A stretch of 37,509 nucleotides of DNA from Fragilaria crotonensis (Eukaryota > Bacillariophyta > Fragilariophyceae > Fragilariales > Fragilariaceae): NCBI GenBank assembly GCA_022925895.1, contig JAKSYS010000616.1, forward strand, positions 1 through 37,509, read 5' to 3'. The translations under genes were made by a program, and so were the position numbers. Below, one piece after another: positions 1-9,952 of the stretch. Numbering within the stretch: the first letter of the stretch is position 1; every line of letters begins with the position of its first letter. The notes under the pieces are model-generated. The model saw only the letters and a program-made list of their open reading frames with translations, had not been told where the DNA came from and made no database searches.

Positions 1-51
1 CAAGCCCAGCTTTGTCGCACATCAATCATCTCTTGATTAAAGTACAAGACG

Positions 52-339
52 ATGGACGAAATCTTGGCAAAGTTTCCAGATGATAAACCCATTCTAATCA
101 GCTTTTACGACGCCAAGACGGAGAACAAAATTAAGGATATTCTCGTGCTGGACCTTGTTGAAGGACCGATGCACCCTTGTCGATTAAGCAAGCAAGATTC
201 TTTAGATATTAAAAGCTTTGGGACATAACACAAGTCTAGCTATAGTTTTGTTCAGGATGGGCAGCCAATTATGCGTTTGTTTGAAGAGACATTATCTGGA
301 ATCGTATCACGTGTCGGTTCATATTGCAACGGAGACTAA
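52..339 (+). CDS. unrecognised small protein, two-exon model
   Basis: An ORF opens with ATG at 52 and stays open to TAA at 226-228 (58 residues, beginning MDEILAKFPDD, with a charged stretch YDAKTENKIKD). A good acceptor (T-rich tract then TTCAG, ending at 255) precedes a second open stretch, 256-339, which reads DGQPIMRLFEETLSG and stops at TAA 337-339. The composition of both parts looks coding, and a spliced small protein of about 70-80 residues is my best guess. I could not find a consensus donor that joins them in frame, and the ATG lies too near the window edge to exclude upstream exons. I do not recognise the family. It could equally be a 58-residue single-exon ORF or chance. Confidence 0.3.
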
Positions 340-1116
340 GCACGACGTTGTGGTCTCTCGCCGCGATTTTCGTGACGTGAAGGGCGGTATGAAGTTGTTT
401 GAAATATAAATGATACAACGCTTGCAGTTTTATTGGTATTATTAGCATCGCCTTCTTGCTTTGAGGCGAAGAAGACATCCCTGTAGTTTCTTTCCCTGGT
501 TGGATGATTTGAGTGTCGTCTTCTCCAAGGGAGACAGTTATGGTCAAGAGTTGCGGATACATCTCCACTCAATTAGATATGACCAGCCCTAGAGGCACTT
601 ACGGATGAGTGTGTTCAGATCTTGATGCCTCCATTAGTTGTCAATGGTTAGACTCGGGTCTCAGGTACGAGACGACCATTTCCTATAGTTTCACGCATCG
701 TAGTTTCTCAACCTCACGTAAGATGTACTCGGAGTACTGGGCAGGGTTGATTACTACACACTACCGGTCTTCCGGTAGACTGGTAGCCTACTAAGGTAGT
801 TGCACTGTTGCACTTGACTTCGCCAGTTCTTGCTAGCTAGAGTTAGCGTTTTTCTGGATCGTTGCTTTTCAGACATATCTGTATCATACATGTGGCGACA
901 GAATGCCTTTGCCTCCGCTGGTTCTGCCCGTCACCACGTCTTCCCCCTCCTCCATTGAACCACCATGACAATGCTACTACTGGTCGTGAGCACAGCTGAA
1001 GTACACTAATTAATTGTGTGAGTGTGAGCAGCTCTTGAAGCTTTCGTTGAGACAAAAGGCAACTGGCAACAAGCAGCAAGCGTCAGGTGGAATAGCAGCG
1101 GATAGTTGTCGTAATT
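340..1116. other. gene-free stretch upstream of eIF3m
   Basis: No ORF here has convincing coding composition; the longest frames on both strands are unrecognisable. It holds one perfect small hairpin at 761-778 (CTACCGG, TCTT loop, CCGGTAG). The last 150 bases before 1117 are presumably the eIF3m promoter and 5' UTR, but I see no recognisable element. Confidence 0.5.
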
Positions 1117-2348
1117 ATGTCATCATCAACATTGGTGAACGTCGCGGAAGATGCTGAGAATCGTTTGGTAGCTCTTCTGGCGGGGGCGGTCAGCCAACCT
1201 TTGTGCAGGATTGCGAGCAATGTCTCCTCGATGGAGACGCTGCCGGACTTCTGAAGGTCATCATCACGGATCAAGGTGCCATGGACGAACTCTTGAACGG
1301 TGAAGAAGCTGCATTCTCTTTACTAGTTGCTTTGTTGGAGCGCGTCTCTGCACCTGATCAGGAAGCGCAGCTTGCTGATGCCCTGGCGAACGCTGTCGAG
1401 ACGCAGGTGTCCGATAAGGAACAACAAATTCGACTCCTATCAGCTCTTTACAATCTTAGATCCAGATTTCAAGAAAAATATGCCCTCCTACTCAGAATGA
1501 TTGTTCTGGCGCCGACCTTGGATGGTCGCTTGGGAGAAGTTGTGGACGAGGTTGTGCCGCTGTTGGACGGCTGGTCAATTGGACAGGCTGAACGTAGACC
1601 TCTGTACAAGGCTATTGCACTGAAGGATGGATCTAGGAAGCAAAAGTTCACACTTTTGTTGCTACAAACCTATGGTGATGCTGTAAGTGTTGCTTCTTTG
1701 ACTTTCGACATGTTGCCACAATTCAATTGTCCCATTTTATATTCGTTGGTTCTAATCACGGTTGTCCTCTTTCCCAATAGTCGTCGATCGACGCAGAAGG
1801 CCTCGAAGCCGCGAATGAAGCAGCTGTAGGTGCCATCCGTGACCCAGTCACTCTCTTTCACGAGCAACGGAGCATGCTGGACACTCCTGCAATCAAGGCG
1901 CTTGCCAGTCATGCCAAGGAGCTGTACGGCCTGTTGGAGGTCTTTCAGGAAGGAAAGCTAGAAGATTATCGTGCCTTTCCCAACAAGGACGCTGTCTTGG
2001 CGAAGTATGGACTGAATGAAGAAGAATGCACGTCATATGAGAATCCTTAGCCTGTGTTCGTTGGCAGCAGAGACGGAGGAAGTGCCGTACGATGTCGTTG
2101 CCAAGACTTTGGATGTGTCTCCCGACGAGGTAGAGTCATGGGTCATTGCGGCAGTCTCGTCCGGTCTCCTTTCCGCCAAGATGGATCAAATTCAGCAGAA
2201 AATCATGGTAGAGCGCAGTGTTGTCCGGAAGTTTGATATGGACCAATGGAAGGCACTGCAATCTCAACTTCACTTTTGGAAGACTAACTTGAAAGGAATT
2301 CTAGACGCTCTGCAGCAGGCTGATGTTACGGCAACGGTGACGGCTTGA
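1117..2348 (+). CDS. EIF3M: eukaryotic translation initiation factor 3 subunit M
   Basis: A PCI-domain subunit of the eIF3 complex, which acts on the 40S ribosome in the cytosol. Exon 1 is 1117-1682, intron 1683-1780 (98 bp, GTAAGT to CAATAG), exon 2 1781-2348. The C-terminal half carries the family signature: ARHMRILSLCSLA, then a winged-helix-like stretch (PYDVVAKTLDVSPDEVESWV), then IQQKIMVERSVVRKF and WKALQSQLHFWKTNL, which parallel the end of animal eIF3m. The corrected length is about 377 residues, as usual for the family. Two frame breaks interrupt it: one base appears lost in the G run at 1182-1186, so the ATG at 1117 joins the frame that opens at 1203, and one base appears extra in the GAA/A run near 2015-2024. 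I regard these as sequence errors. Alternatively the copy is a pseudogene. Confidence 0.87.
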
Positions 2349-3441
2349 ATTAGCTACCGTGTAGTTTAATCAAATGGAAGGACATTGTTGAAGGACGAGG
2401 TGATATACTGTCCAGTAACTTATAGTACACTGCACTCCGCGAGTCCCAGCAGAGCTCCACTGCAAGTAGTACCAGCACTACCGGTAGAGTACAGGTAGCT
2501 CAGCGTACTTTTCGTTCTCGCTCGGCAGCTCCGCAGATGCCCCCCATGTCTGGGTACTGGTACGACGTACCGCTGGTATCTGGTACGCTAATTTCCGTAC
2601 CGGAGAACTGAGTACAATAGTACAGTACCCAGTACCCACGCAACAGTTCTGTAGTAGACTCTACTGCAGTACTGGAGGACCACCGTCTGTGTATGCGTGG
2701 TATCTACTATATACTACATAGTACGGACGAATGAGCAAATTCCGAACGGTTAAAGAATTGTCTGAGGGAGCACTGCAAAGGTCCATTAGGAATGGGGATA
2801 AAGGACTTCGAGCTCCGACGTCGGAACAATTCATATTGCTTTCACCCAAACACCTGCCAGAGCTCAAGGATCCACGACGCAGAGCCCGGTTGGGGTTGTG
2901 GTTTGTGGTGGCTTGGCGCTTGTCCGTCGTCGCGATGGTTCAGAGCCTTTGTCGCAGGCGTTACATGACCTTTTTGACAAGAAACGACGCCGTTATTGTC
3001 ATTGTCATTTCATCGTCGCTGTGTCTTTGCACGAAGAGGGTTGTTACAGGTTTATATCAACTAGAAGAATGTGAGAAATCGAACGCCATTGTTGAATGTC
3101 GTGTTTTCGATGCTTCAGCTGCGTTTGTACTGCGCGTTACGTAGGAATCAGTACTGGAAGTCCTGCACTATGTCCGTACAATGGCGTACGTCCTCTGGAT
3201 GTAGATCTTTCCGGTGGGATCATGAGTCTAGGTCTTCATTTGAAGCCACCTACTACTAGGTACCTGCATTCCATCCCCATGTAACTGTTGATGTTGTGTC
3301 CTGCAGAGAGATAAAACATGGCTACAGCGGAAATCGTTTTCGCATAATGCTGTTGAGCCTGAGCCATGTTCTAGTGACTTACTCTGCTTTCTCCCTTTTG
3401 CCTACTGTTTTTGACAACAGCGATTTGAGAATACCTGTATC
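2349..3441. other. 1.1-kb intergenic region, GTAC-rich
   Basis: No supportable gene. A plus-strand frame of 137 codons at 2731-3144 has no family resemblance and a skewed composition, so I leave it out. The first third (about 2425-2725) is dense in GTAC and its extensions (GGTACC-like, AGTACT, GTACCGG). The last part must contain the NOT2 promoter and 5' UTR, and a 5' UTR intron is possible. Confidence 0.5.
2425..2725. repeat. cluster of GTAC-containing short palindromes
   Basis: Short palindromic words built on GTAC or AGTACT recur every few bases (for example CCAGTACCC, GGTACGACGTACC and CAGTACTGG). Similar but shorter clusters lie at about 5160-5280, 8585-8645, 19060-19100 and 22320-22470, all intergenic. 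The words are interspersed rather than tandem. Function is unknown. Confidence 0.6.
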
Positions 3442-3755
3442 ATGGACTCTATTCCAACATCATCAAGCGCAGCAACATCAGCTACCAACTCCTTAGACGG
3501 AAGAGGGGTTGGTGGAGGCGGTTCTGACTTTCTGAACCTGGGTATGTTTGGTCATCCCTCAGGGGTTGGCGATCTTTTACTTGGCACTGGTAGTTTCGGT
3601 GGTTCTCTCGGCGGGTACGGCAACGAGTCTGGAGGGTCAAACTCGGTAACATCTGGTGGGGTTGCTGTATCATCGGGTTCGTCGGCGTTCGACCTCAATG
3701 ACTTTCCAAGTCTTGGTGGTTCAGGGTCAAGTAACGGTCTTGCAGCAGCTCTGCG

Positions 3756-3806
<51 letters not shown>

Positions 3807-4934
3807 ACAGCAACAAGCACTGGCACATCAACAAATGCTACAGGGAGCAAGCAAAAACTCGAACACAGCGAACCTGTATCGTCTCGCAATGCAAGCTGGG
3901 GCAAATGGTGGTCCAAACTTCACGATGGCAACTGAAGACTTTCCAGCATTACCGGGAGCACCTGTAGGCGGTGGGGCAAACGGATTGCTAGTAGGACAGG
4001 TAGATTCTGGTCTATTACTGGGAGCGAACGGAATATCCGGGCTGTCATTGACCGGATCAGGTAGCTCATTTGGTGCCGCTCCAGTATCTCGATCTACTGG
4101 AGCGGGCGGTTTGTACGGTGCTGAGTTGGAAAATGCTTCGAGTCAAATGGACGGCGGTCTTCTTGGTGGAGGGGGACTCGGAGGACTTGGTGGTTTGCAA
4201 TTAGGACCATCGAACCAAGGCTCGTCGCTACTCCAGCAACGATCCACAACGCTCATCGCTGCAGGAAACGCGGCGACAGGCCTACCTCCAGCCCCGGGAG
4301 CGACGTCAGTAGCAGGTTCCGCTCTGGGTGGTGACTTTGGTTTGCTGGGGTTGTTGAGCGTGATTCGCATGACTGATGAAGATAGAAACGCGTTGGCGAT
4401 AGGGACCGATCTGACGATGCTTGGTATGAATTTGAACTCAGGCGACAACTTGTACACCAACTTTGCTAGCCCATGGTCAGAAGCACCCGCAACGAAAGAG
4501 CCTCATTATCAGGTATGTCTCGGACCTGCCATATCTATCCTCAGATGTGATAGGAGATGCCTCACACCTTGTTGGTTTCCGCAGCTTCCCATGTGTTACT
4601 ACATGCAACCGCCGGCACTCAAGACGGGCCACTTGTCAAGTTCCAGTTGGAAACTTTGTTTTACATTTTCTATGCTCTACCAAAAGATGTGTTACAGGCG
4701 TACTCGGCGCAAGAACTGTATTCGAGGGATTGGAGGTATCATGCAGAGTTGAAACGATGGTTCAAACGTGCAAGTCCGGCTGATGGAGTTGCGAGTATCG
4801 CAAGCGGGGCTCCCCAGTTCGTGTATTTCGATATCAACACTTGGGAACGACGTCTCTTTTCGGGCAATCTGCAGAACCTATCCACTGGCTTTCTGACTGA
4901 AGACGATGTGCGGGTGAAGTTTTCCAACTCGTAG
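3442..4934 (+). CDS. NOT2: CCR4-NOT complex subunit NOT2 (CNOT2 homologue)
   Basis: Scaffold subunit of the CCR4-NOT deadenylase complex, which shortens mRNA poly(A) tails and controls mRNA decay. Exon 1 is 3442-4512, a 72-bp intron 4513-4584 (GTATGT to CCGCAG), exon 2 4585-4934. The N-terminal 350 residues are low-complexity (Gly, Ser, a 20-Gln run) but contain two typical NOT2 motifs, FDLNDFPSLGG and MATEDFPALPG. Exon 2 encodes the NOT box: LPMCYYMQPPALKTGH, then KFQLETLFYIFYALPKDV, YSRDWRYHAELKRWF and FVYFDINTWERRLFSG. About 473 residues after correction. One base is missing near 4631-4634 (GGCCACTTG), which shifts the NOT box frame; the exon length is one base short of a multiple of three, which fits one deletion. 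Confidence 0.88.
3757..3816 (+). repeat. CAA/CAG repeat coding 20 glutamines in NOT2
   Basis: Twenty consecutive Gln codons, mixed CAA and CAG, in the NOT2 N-terminal low-complexity region (about residues 106-125). The mixture of codons suggests it is moderately old and not a pure microsatellite. Further Gln-rich sequence follows (LAHQQMLQ). Confidence 0.95.
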
Positions 4935-5407
4935 ATGTAGGTGCATTCATTTGACTCCAGTTACTTGGGTGATAACTCATACCACGAGATGAAATGCGTG
5001 CACATGCCGGACAGAAGGAGCTACTCTAAATGTATGCGATAGCGACTGGAAGATTTACAACAATCTCACATGCAATGAATCACGTGCTTTTCCGGATTGC
5101 CAGATCCTCCTCATATTTCCTCCTTGGTTGGCTTTTCCCAACTTCCGCTCGCTGACCTCTGAGGTACACTTGTACCAGACAGCGGAGTATTGTACCTTGA
5201 ACGGCACGTAGAGTAGACGAGGGTGCAGTCTACCAAGTACTGTACCAAGCTTTGAGTACAGTAGTACTCCGAGTACCGGATAGATACGGAATCACTTTTT
5301 GCTGACGTCATGCTTGCGTTAACGCCTGCGTCATTCTTTCCTTCAATTTCACACAAGATTGTTGACACAAATCTTCATTGCATAGCATTCGTATCAACAT
5401 CAACAAC
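4935..5407. other. intergenic region and SHMT promoter
   Basis: No gene seen. It contains a GTAC-rich patch (about 5160-5280) and, 98 bases before the SHMT ATG, a perfect CRE palindrome (5303-5310) with a GCGTCA half-site at 5328-5333. Confidence 0.6.
5303..5310. promoter_or_regulatory. CRE-type bZIP site TGACGTCA upstream of SHMT
   Basis: A perfect TGACGTCA palindrome lies 98 bases upstream of the SHMT start codon. A GCGTCA half-site (reverse complement TGACGC) follows at 5328-5333. TGACGT- and TGACGC-type elements bound by CREB/ATF-like bZIP factors mediate CO2/cAMP control of carbonic anhydrase in Phaeodactylum. That such a factor acts here is inference. Confidence 0.45.
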
Positions 5408-7201
5408 ATGCTCACCTCCATCCGCAGTTCGGTGGCACCGGCCGTACGCCGCACTTCCACTCGTTTGTTCGGTTCTTCAGCAGGAGCAGATCTCAACAAG
5501 CGATTGACAGAACAAGACCCCGAACTTTGCAAGCTTATTGAACAGGAAAAAGCCAGGCAGCGAAATTCTCTTGTCTTGATTGCGTCCGAGAACTTCACAT
5601 CCAGGGCTGTTCTTGATGCTCTTGGATCGGTTCTCTCGAACAAGTACAGTGAGGGTTACCCGGGCGCACGCTATTATGGTGGAAACGAGAATATTGACCA
5701 GGTGGAACTACTATGCCAGAAGCGAGCTCTGGAGGCTTTCAAGCTCGATCCTGATGAGTGGGGTGTGAATGTTCAGTCCCTCTCTGGATCTCCTGCCAAC
5801 TTCCAGGTAAGTCGCATTAACGTGCTTCGCTGGTTGGAAGTCAGAGGCGCAATTTGATTCAGTGTTTTGGAGGGCAAGTGGATTGTCATCGTTATAGTCA
5901 CCGAAATCACAGCGTGCGTGACGTCAGATACTGATTTTCTTCGTGAATATTCTACGAAATTCACATTCTTCGAAATTCACATACCGTACCGGTGAAGTGG
6001 TCAAACCCGTGGTATGCCGCACTCCAGTGGTCCTCTCTCACCAACTTAGCTCACGTTTCTTGATCTCCATCATTCCATCATGCTTAGGTCTATACTGCCC
6101 TGCTTGATACGCATGATAGAATTCTCTCGTTGGACCTTCCTCACGGAGGTCATCTCTCGCACGGATACCAAACTGCAAACAAGAAGATCTCCATGGTTTC
6201 CCGTTATTTTGAGTCAATGCCGTACCGCCTTGATGAGACCACGGGGCAAATTGATTACGATCAGATGCAGAAAAGCGCTGAGCTCTTCCGTCCAAAATTG
6301 ATTGTCGCTGGTGCCTCCGCTTATTCTCGTCTCATTGACTATCAGCGTATCCGCGAAATTGCTGATTCAGTAGGCGCCTACGTCCTTAACGACATGGCTC
6401 ACATTTCAGGTCTCATCGCTGCCGAGGTCATTCCTTCTTGCTTTCCTTACGCGGATGTTGTCACCACCACTACTCACAAGAGTCTCCGTGGACCTCGTGG
6501 AGCCATGATCTTTTACCGCAAGGGACAAAGGGTACGGACAAGAAGGGCAACCCAATCATGTATGACTACGAGGACAAGATCAACTTCGCAGTTTTCCAGG
6601 TCTTCAGGGCGGTCCACACAACCACACAATCGGAGCTCTTGCAACATGTTTGAAGCAAGTCAACACCCCAGAATTTGTTGAATACCAGAAGCAGGTGTTG
6701 CTGAACTGCAAGCGTATGGCCGACGAGCTTACGAAGTTGGGGTACAACCTCGTTAGTGGAGGAACCGACAACCATTTAGTGCTGGTGGACCTCAAGTCGT
6801 CTCGTAGTATTGACGGAGCTCGTGTTGAGCGCATTTTGGAGCTAGCATGTATGGCCACGAACAAGAACACAATCCCCGGCGACACCTCTGCGTTGACCCC
6901 AGGTGGAATCCGAATGGGTGCTCCAGCTCTGACGTCACGTGGATTCAAGGAGGATGACTTTGCCAAGGTTGCTCAATTTTTCGACCGAGCCGTCGCTATT
7001 GCGGTACGTCTGCAGAAAACTGAGCAGGGAAAGAAGTTGAAGAGCTTCAAGGAAATGTGTTCAGTTGGGCCAAGTGTGGACGCCGATCTTGTTCAACTCC
7101 GTTCAGATGTTTCCGAATTTGCTTGCTCGTTCCCAACCGTGGGTTTCACTGAGGATGAAATGGAATTCACGGGACCGTACAATGTTGACTTCGTTGCCTA
7201 G
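5408..7201 (+). CDS. SHMT: serine hydroxymethyltransferase, mitochondrial type
   Basis: PLP enzyme that interconverts serine and glycine with tetrahydrofolate; in mitochondria of algae it also serves photorespiration. Exon 1 is 5408-5806, intron 5807-6087 (281 bp, GTAAGT to CTTAG), exon 2 6088-7201. The start at ATG 5408 gives an Arg/Ser-rich presequence ([19 protein letters not shown]) typical of mitochondrial import. Family motifs follow in order: [63 protein letters not shown] and the PLP-lysine region [15 protein letters not shown], then the C-terminal [16 protein letters not shown]. About 504 residues after correction. Two bases are missing in exon 2, one C near 6528-6530 (GGACAAAGG) and one C near 6596-6599 (TTTTCCAGG); exon length is two short of a multiple of three, in agreement. 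Confidence 0.95.
5919..5926. promoter_or_regulatory. CRE-type TGACGTCA inside SHMT intron 1
   Basis: A second perfect TGACGTCA palindrome lies in the first intron, in non-coding sequence. A third copy, at 6930-6937, is inside the coding sequence (Leu-Thr-Ser-Arg) and may simply reflect the conserved residues. Confidence 0.35.
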
Positions 7202-7473
7202 ACTTCAGCGGCAACCGTGCCACCCTAAAATTACTGCAACATAAGGCAGGTTCGCGTTACGTTAACATATTTCAGCAGTGTTTTGTATGAGAAGGATCCA
7301 CAAATGATCTGCAGTGCGTAGCGCTGTACTACCCTGATGAGAACCAACAAAGCGAACAAACTATGCTATAGGAACACGTACACCAAGTTAGTCGCGCATT
7401 CCTTATCGCAGAGAACAGCACCTTTTATCTTTGACATGAAGTGTGGATTGGATCCATACCTGACGGCTTCCCA
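7202..7473. other. short convergent intergenic region
   Basis: Lies between the SHMT stop and the stop of the convergent MOSC gene. It must hold both 3' UTRs and polyadenylation signals, but I see no clear feature. Confidence 0.5.
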
Positions 7474-8319
7474 TCATTCAGCTTTTACTCTGGGCCAGAA
7501 GGTCAACCCCACGGATTCGTATGCCGCTCTCGCACGTTCCACGCCCTCCGGATCCGTTTCTGAAAAGATCTTGAAGTTTTCCCGGCCAATGGCAAGAGCT
7601 TCCTTGACCATCGCAGCCGTCCGCATGGATGGAGGGATGTAGTACCCTGGAGGTTGACAACCATCGTCAATCTCTCCATGTTGGTGCATCAAGATTACCA
7701 CCGAGTCGCCCTGTTGAATCGGACCGCCGACCAGCACTTGGCATGAAACACCGGCTTCGTTCCAGATGGATTCCATCATTCCAGGAACTCCATTCTTTCT
7801 TTCATTATACATACAAGGAACGGTGGGCCGATGAACCAAGACGCGACATTCGGGCCCGAGTTGGATGACGCAGCCCTTGGCGTCCAAAAGCTCTTGGGCT
7901 GAGACGCCCCTCACGACAATATTGCGGCGTAAATCTCCCCAGCTCGCGAGTCGGGGCAGCTGATGCCTGTCAAATGCCGCTTCGACAGAATCGGCACTGA
8001 TTAGGGTGAGTTGTCGTCCTGGCTCGGGCGCTCCCTTGCAGAGTCGGGACGAGCGAAATAGAGAATACGTCCCGACGTTGTTACAATAACGATCACCATC
8101 GAGACCCTTTCCTGCAATCAATTGGCCTTGTTGGATGGATTGCATGGGCTTCGATGAAGCGGGAGATAAAAAAGATTCCTTCAATCGACATGGTAAAAAA
8201 ATCTTTGATAGTCGACTTTCAATAGTGCCGCAACAGCAGACGCTCTTCTCTCTTGCTCTCTTTGGTAGGCAAGTAACGCCCTTCGAGTATGATCGAGTGG
8301 GGGTATTGTTTTGCGTCAC
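7474..8319 (-). CDS. MOSC-domain protein
   Basis: Intact 281-residue ORF. The region from about residue 58 matches the MOSC fold (molybdenum cofactor sulfurase C-terminal domain, related to YiiM-type proteins): GKGLDGDRY, then QLTLISADSVEAAF, DLRRNIVVRGV, VPCMYNERKNGVPGMM and a distal VLVGGPIQQGDSVVI. Cys in the VPCMY segment is in the place where these proteins carry a conserved, possibly sulfur-accepting Cys. MOSC proteins handle sulfur or molybdenum cofactor transfer; the substrate here is unknown. The first 55 residues are basic and poorly conserved and could be a targeting sequence or an overextended start. It is convergent with SHMT and divergent from RPA3. Confidence 0.85.
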   Translation of the reverse strand: MTQNNTPTRSYSKGVTCLPKRAREKSVCCCGTIESRLSKIFLPCRLKESFLSPASSKPMQSIQQGQLIAGKGLDGDRYCNNVGTYSLFRSSRLCKGAPEPGRQLTLISADSVEAAFDRHQLPRLASWGDLRRNIVVRGVSAQELLDAKGCVIQLGPECRVLVHRPTVPCMYNERKNGVPGMMESIWNEAGVSCQVLVGGPIQQGDSVVILMHQHGEIDDGCQPPGYYIPPSMRTAAMVKEALAIGRENFKIFSETDPEGVERARAAYESVGLTFWPRVKAE

Positions 8320-8780
8320 CTGTCAGCTCTCGTTTATCAAACAGAACCAACAGAATTCTTGTTTCAGGAATTTGAGAAGGACTTCAGATTGCAACCTCGC
8401 CCATAGCAGTCGGCATTTTGGCAGATGTGGAATAGTACACATGGTACGTATGTTCATATAAATATATCAATATGACACATACAGAGTCGACAGAAACATG
8501 CTAGTAGTAGATTTGTGTAGCACTACGAGTTTTGCCCTGGCACTCCAGTAACTGGTCCCTTTCGACCTCAAAGCACTGCTACATGTACGAGTACCGATAC
8601 TCCCTACTTTTCAAGTAGCAAGTACTGGAGTACTTGTACTCCCAGCTCCCACTGCGAAGTATTTGAACTTTTGGCGCGCAATGTATTTATATCTGAGAGA
8701 ACGGGACGAAGCAAAAAAAACATTTCGTGTTGTGTCTCCTTTCGCTTCTCCATCTCCCCGCTTTCTTCCCATTCGAAACA
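8320..8780. promoter_or_regulatory. divergent promoter region between MOSC gene and RPA3
   Basis: The 461 bases between two divergently transcribed genes must contain both promoters. I see a GTAC/AGTACT cluster at about 8585-8645 but no definite TATA box or known site. No coding sequence is visible. Confidence 0.4.
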
Positions 8781-9243
8781 ATGACTTCGCAACCTGACGG
8801 ATCCTATCCTCGCCTGAATGGAAAGCTCATGGAGAGTGGTCGCTGCGCCAACATGATTGTTTCGTTGGTAGGCAAAGTACTCTTGTTTGACGGAAATAAC
8901 ATTGACCTTGAGTGTTCAGACGGTGTCGTTACTAAAGTCCTATGCGAGCCGGATGCGCAAGTTCAGCTGGGATCCATCTATGAGCTAGTCGGGCATGCCA
9001 ATAGCGATGGGACTTTGCAAGTAAGTGACAGATCTGTGTGCGTTGTCTGGAATGCAGATAATCTAATGTTGTTCGACATGTCCACTGACGACCTCTCGCT
9101 TGCATCCGCACCATCATATCAATGCAGCTTTTTGTCACACGAGAACTATCGGTCGACATGGATTTGAAATTTACAACCGAATGATAGTGGAGGTTCAGCA
9201 CAATCCAAAGTTTGTCGACTACTTTCCGTCCATTCCGGCGTGA
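8781..9243 (+). CDS. RPA3: replication protein A subunit 3 (RPA14)
   Basis: Small OB-fold subunit of the RPA heterotrimer, which binds single-stranded DNA in replication and repair in the nucleus. Exon 1 is 8781-9020 (80 codons), intron 9021-9127 (GTAAGT to ATGCAG), exon 2 9128-9243. The order of motifs fits RPA3: PRLNGKLMESG at the start, VSLVGKVLLFDGN, a beta-barrel strand with IYELVGHANSDGTLQ, and a C-terminal helix with DMDLKF then MIVEVQHNPKFVDYFP. About 118 residues after correction, close to the human 121. One T is missing in a T run at 9168-9170; exon 2 is one base short, and without the shift the frame stops early at 9173. The start at 8781 is the first ATG with the conserved PRLNG downstream. 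Confidence 0.85.
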
Positions 9244-9952
9244 ACGAAGGAAGGGTACCTGGTACACCCGTCGATTGGATGGTATCCATAACTCTAAACG
9301 GAAACCGATGGTTTCTGTCGCTGCTATACACTGTCTTACAGGATCTCCGTTCAAGATACCTGGTACTGGAGTGCTTGGCAATCGTATCACGGTCACACCA
9401 TGCCTTCAGGTGATTTCATGAAGTGTGAAGTGTAAACTATCGTAATTTCGTTGTATGCAAAGCCATAACCTATTCAGCACGTACAGTGTGAGCATGCGTC
9501 TACTCCAAGCACACGATGCATACATTCGTTTTCATTGCAGCATTCTCGAGGTCAATTACGCCATTGTTTTGTCTCGTTGTCGTATCATAATGTGTTGCAA
9601 CTCATTGCGTTATGCGCACACATGAAATGGTAGTGTACACTGTACACTGTACAATGGGGTTAATGTTTCAAGTTTCAACGACCCGAACGTTTGACTCATT
9701 CGACCAAGAAACCCGTCCGACCACCAACCAATGGCGAAAACGGCAGGAGACAGACAGGAGTCGAATTCACAATTCACACTCACATCCGGATGAAATTGAA
9801 TTTTCATCACATTCGGCGGCAGCGGATTGTCACTTGGCACATTGGTTTTGTTTCTTCATTTTCGTCTGCAGTTTCATTCAACTGGACACGTTACTGAGTA
9901 TTCCAAGTACTCCAATTGCATCAATATCATAAGTCTCAACCTGTAGTTTCCA
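9244..9952. other. intergenic region, possible missing first exon of the ATPase gene
   Basis: No gene can be supported. The ATPase ORF that follows lacks the usual N-terminal part of its family, and the bases just before it (TTTCCAATGCAG, ending near 9958) look like a splice acceptor, so an upstream exon may lie here or in 9700-9950. I searched the six frames by eye for the expected N-terminal motifs and did not find them. Confidence 0.4.

Noticed and set aside
1155-1203. GTG or non-ATG start for eIF3m at 1203
   Set aside because: A lost G in the run at 1182-1186 links the ATG at 1117 to the same frame and gives a normal family length.
2731-3144. 137-codon plus-strand ORF between eIF3m and NOT2
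   Set aside because: No family motif, no flanking splice or regulatory support, and the composition is unlike the neighbouring genes.
3695-3916. Minus-strand Val/Ala-rich ORF
   Set aside because: It is the antisense shadow of the NOT2 glutamine repeat.
6520-6660. Programmed frameshifts in SHMT
   Set aside because: Two shifts in a strictly conserved housekeeping enzyme, each explained by one missing C, fit sequence error far better than recoding.
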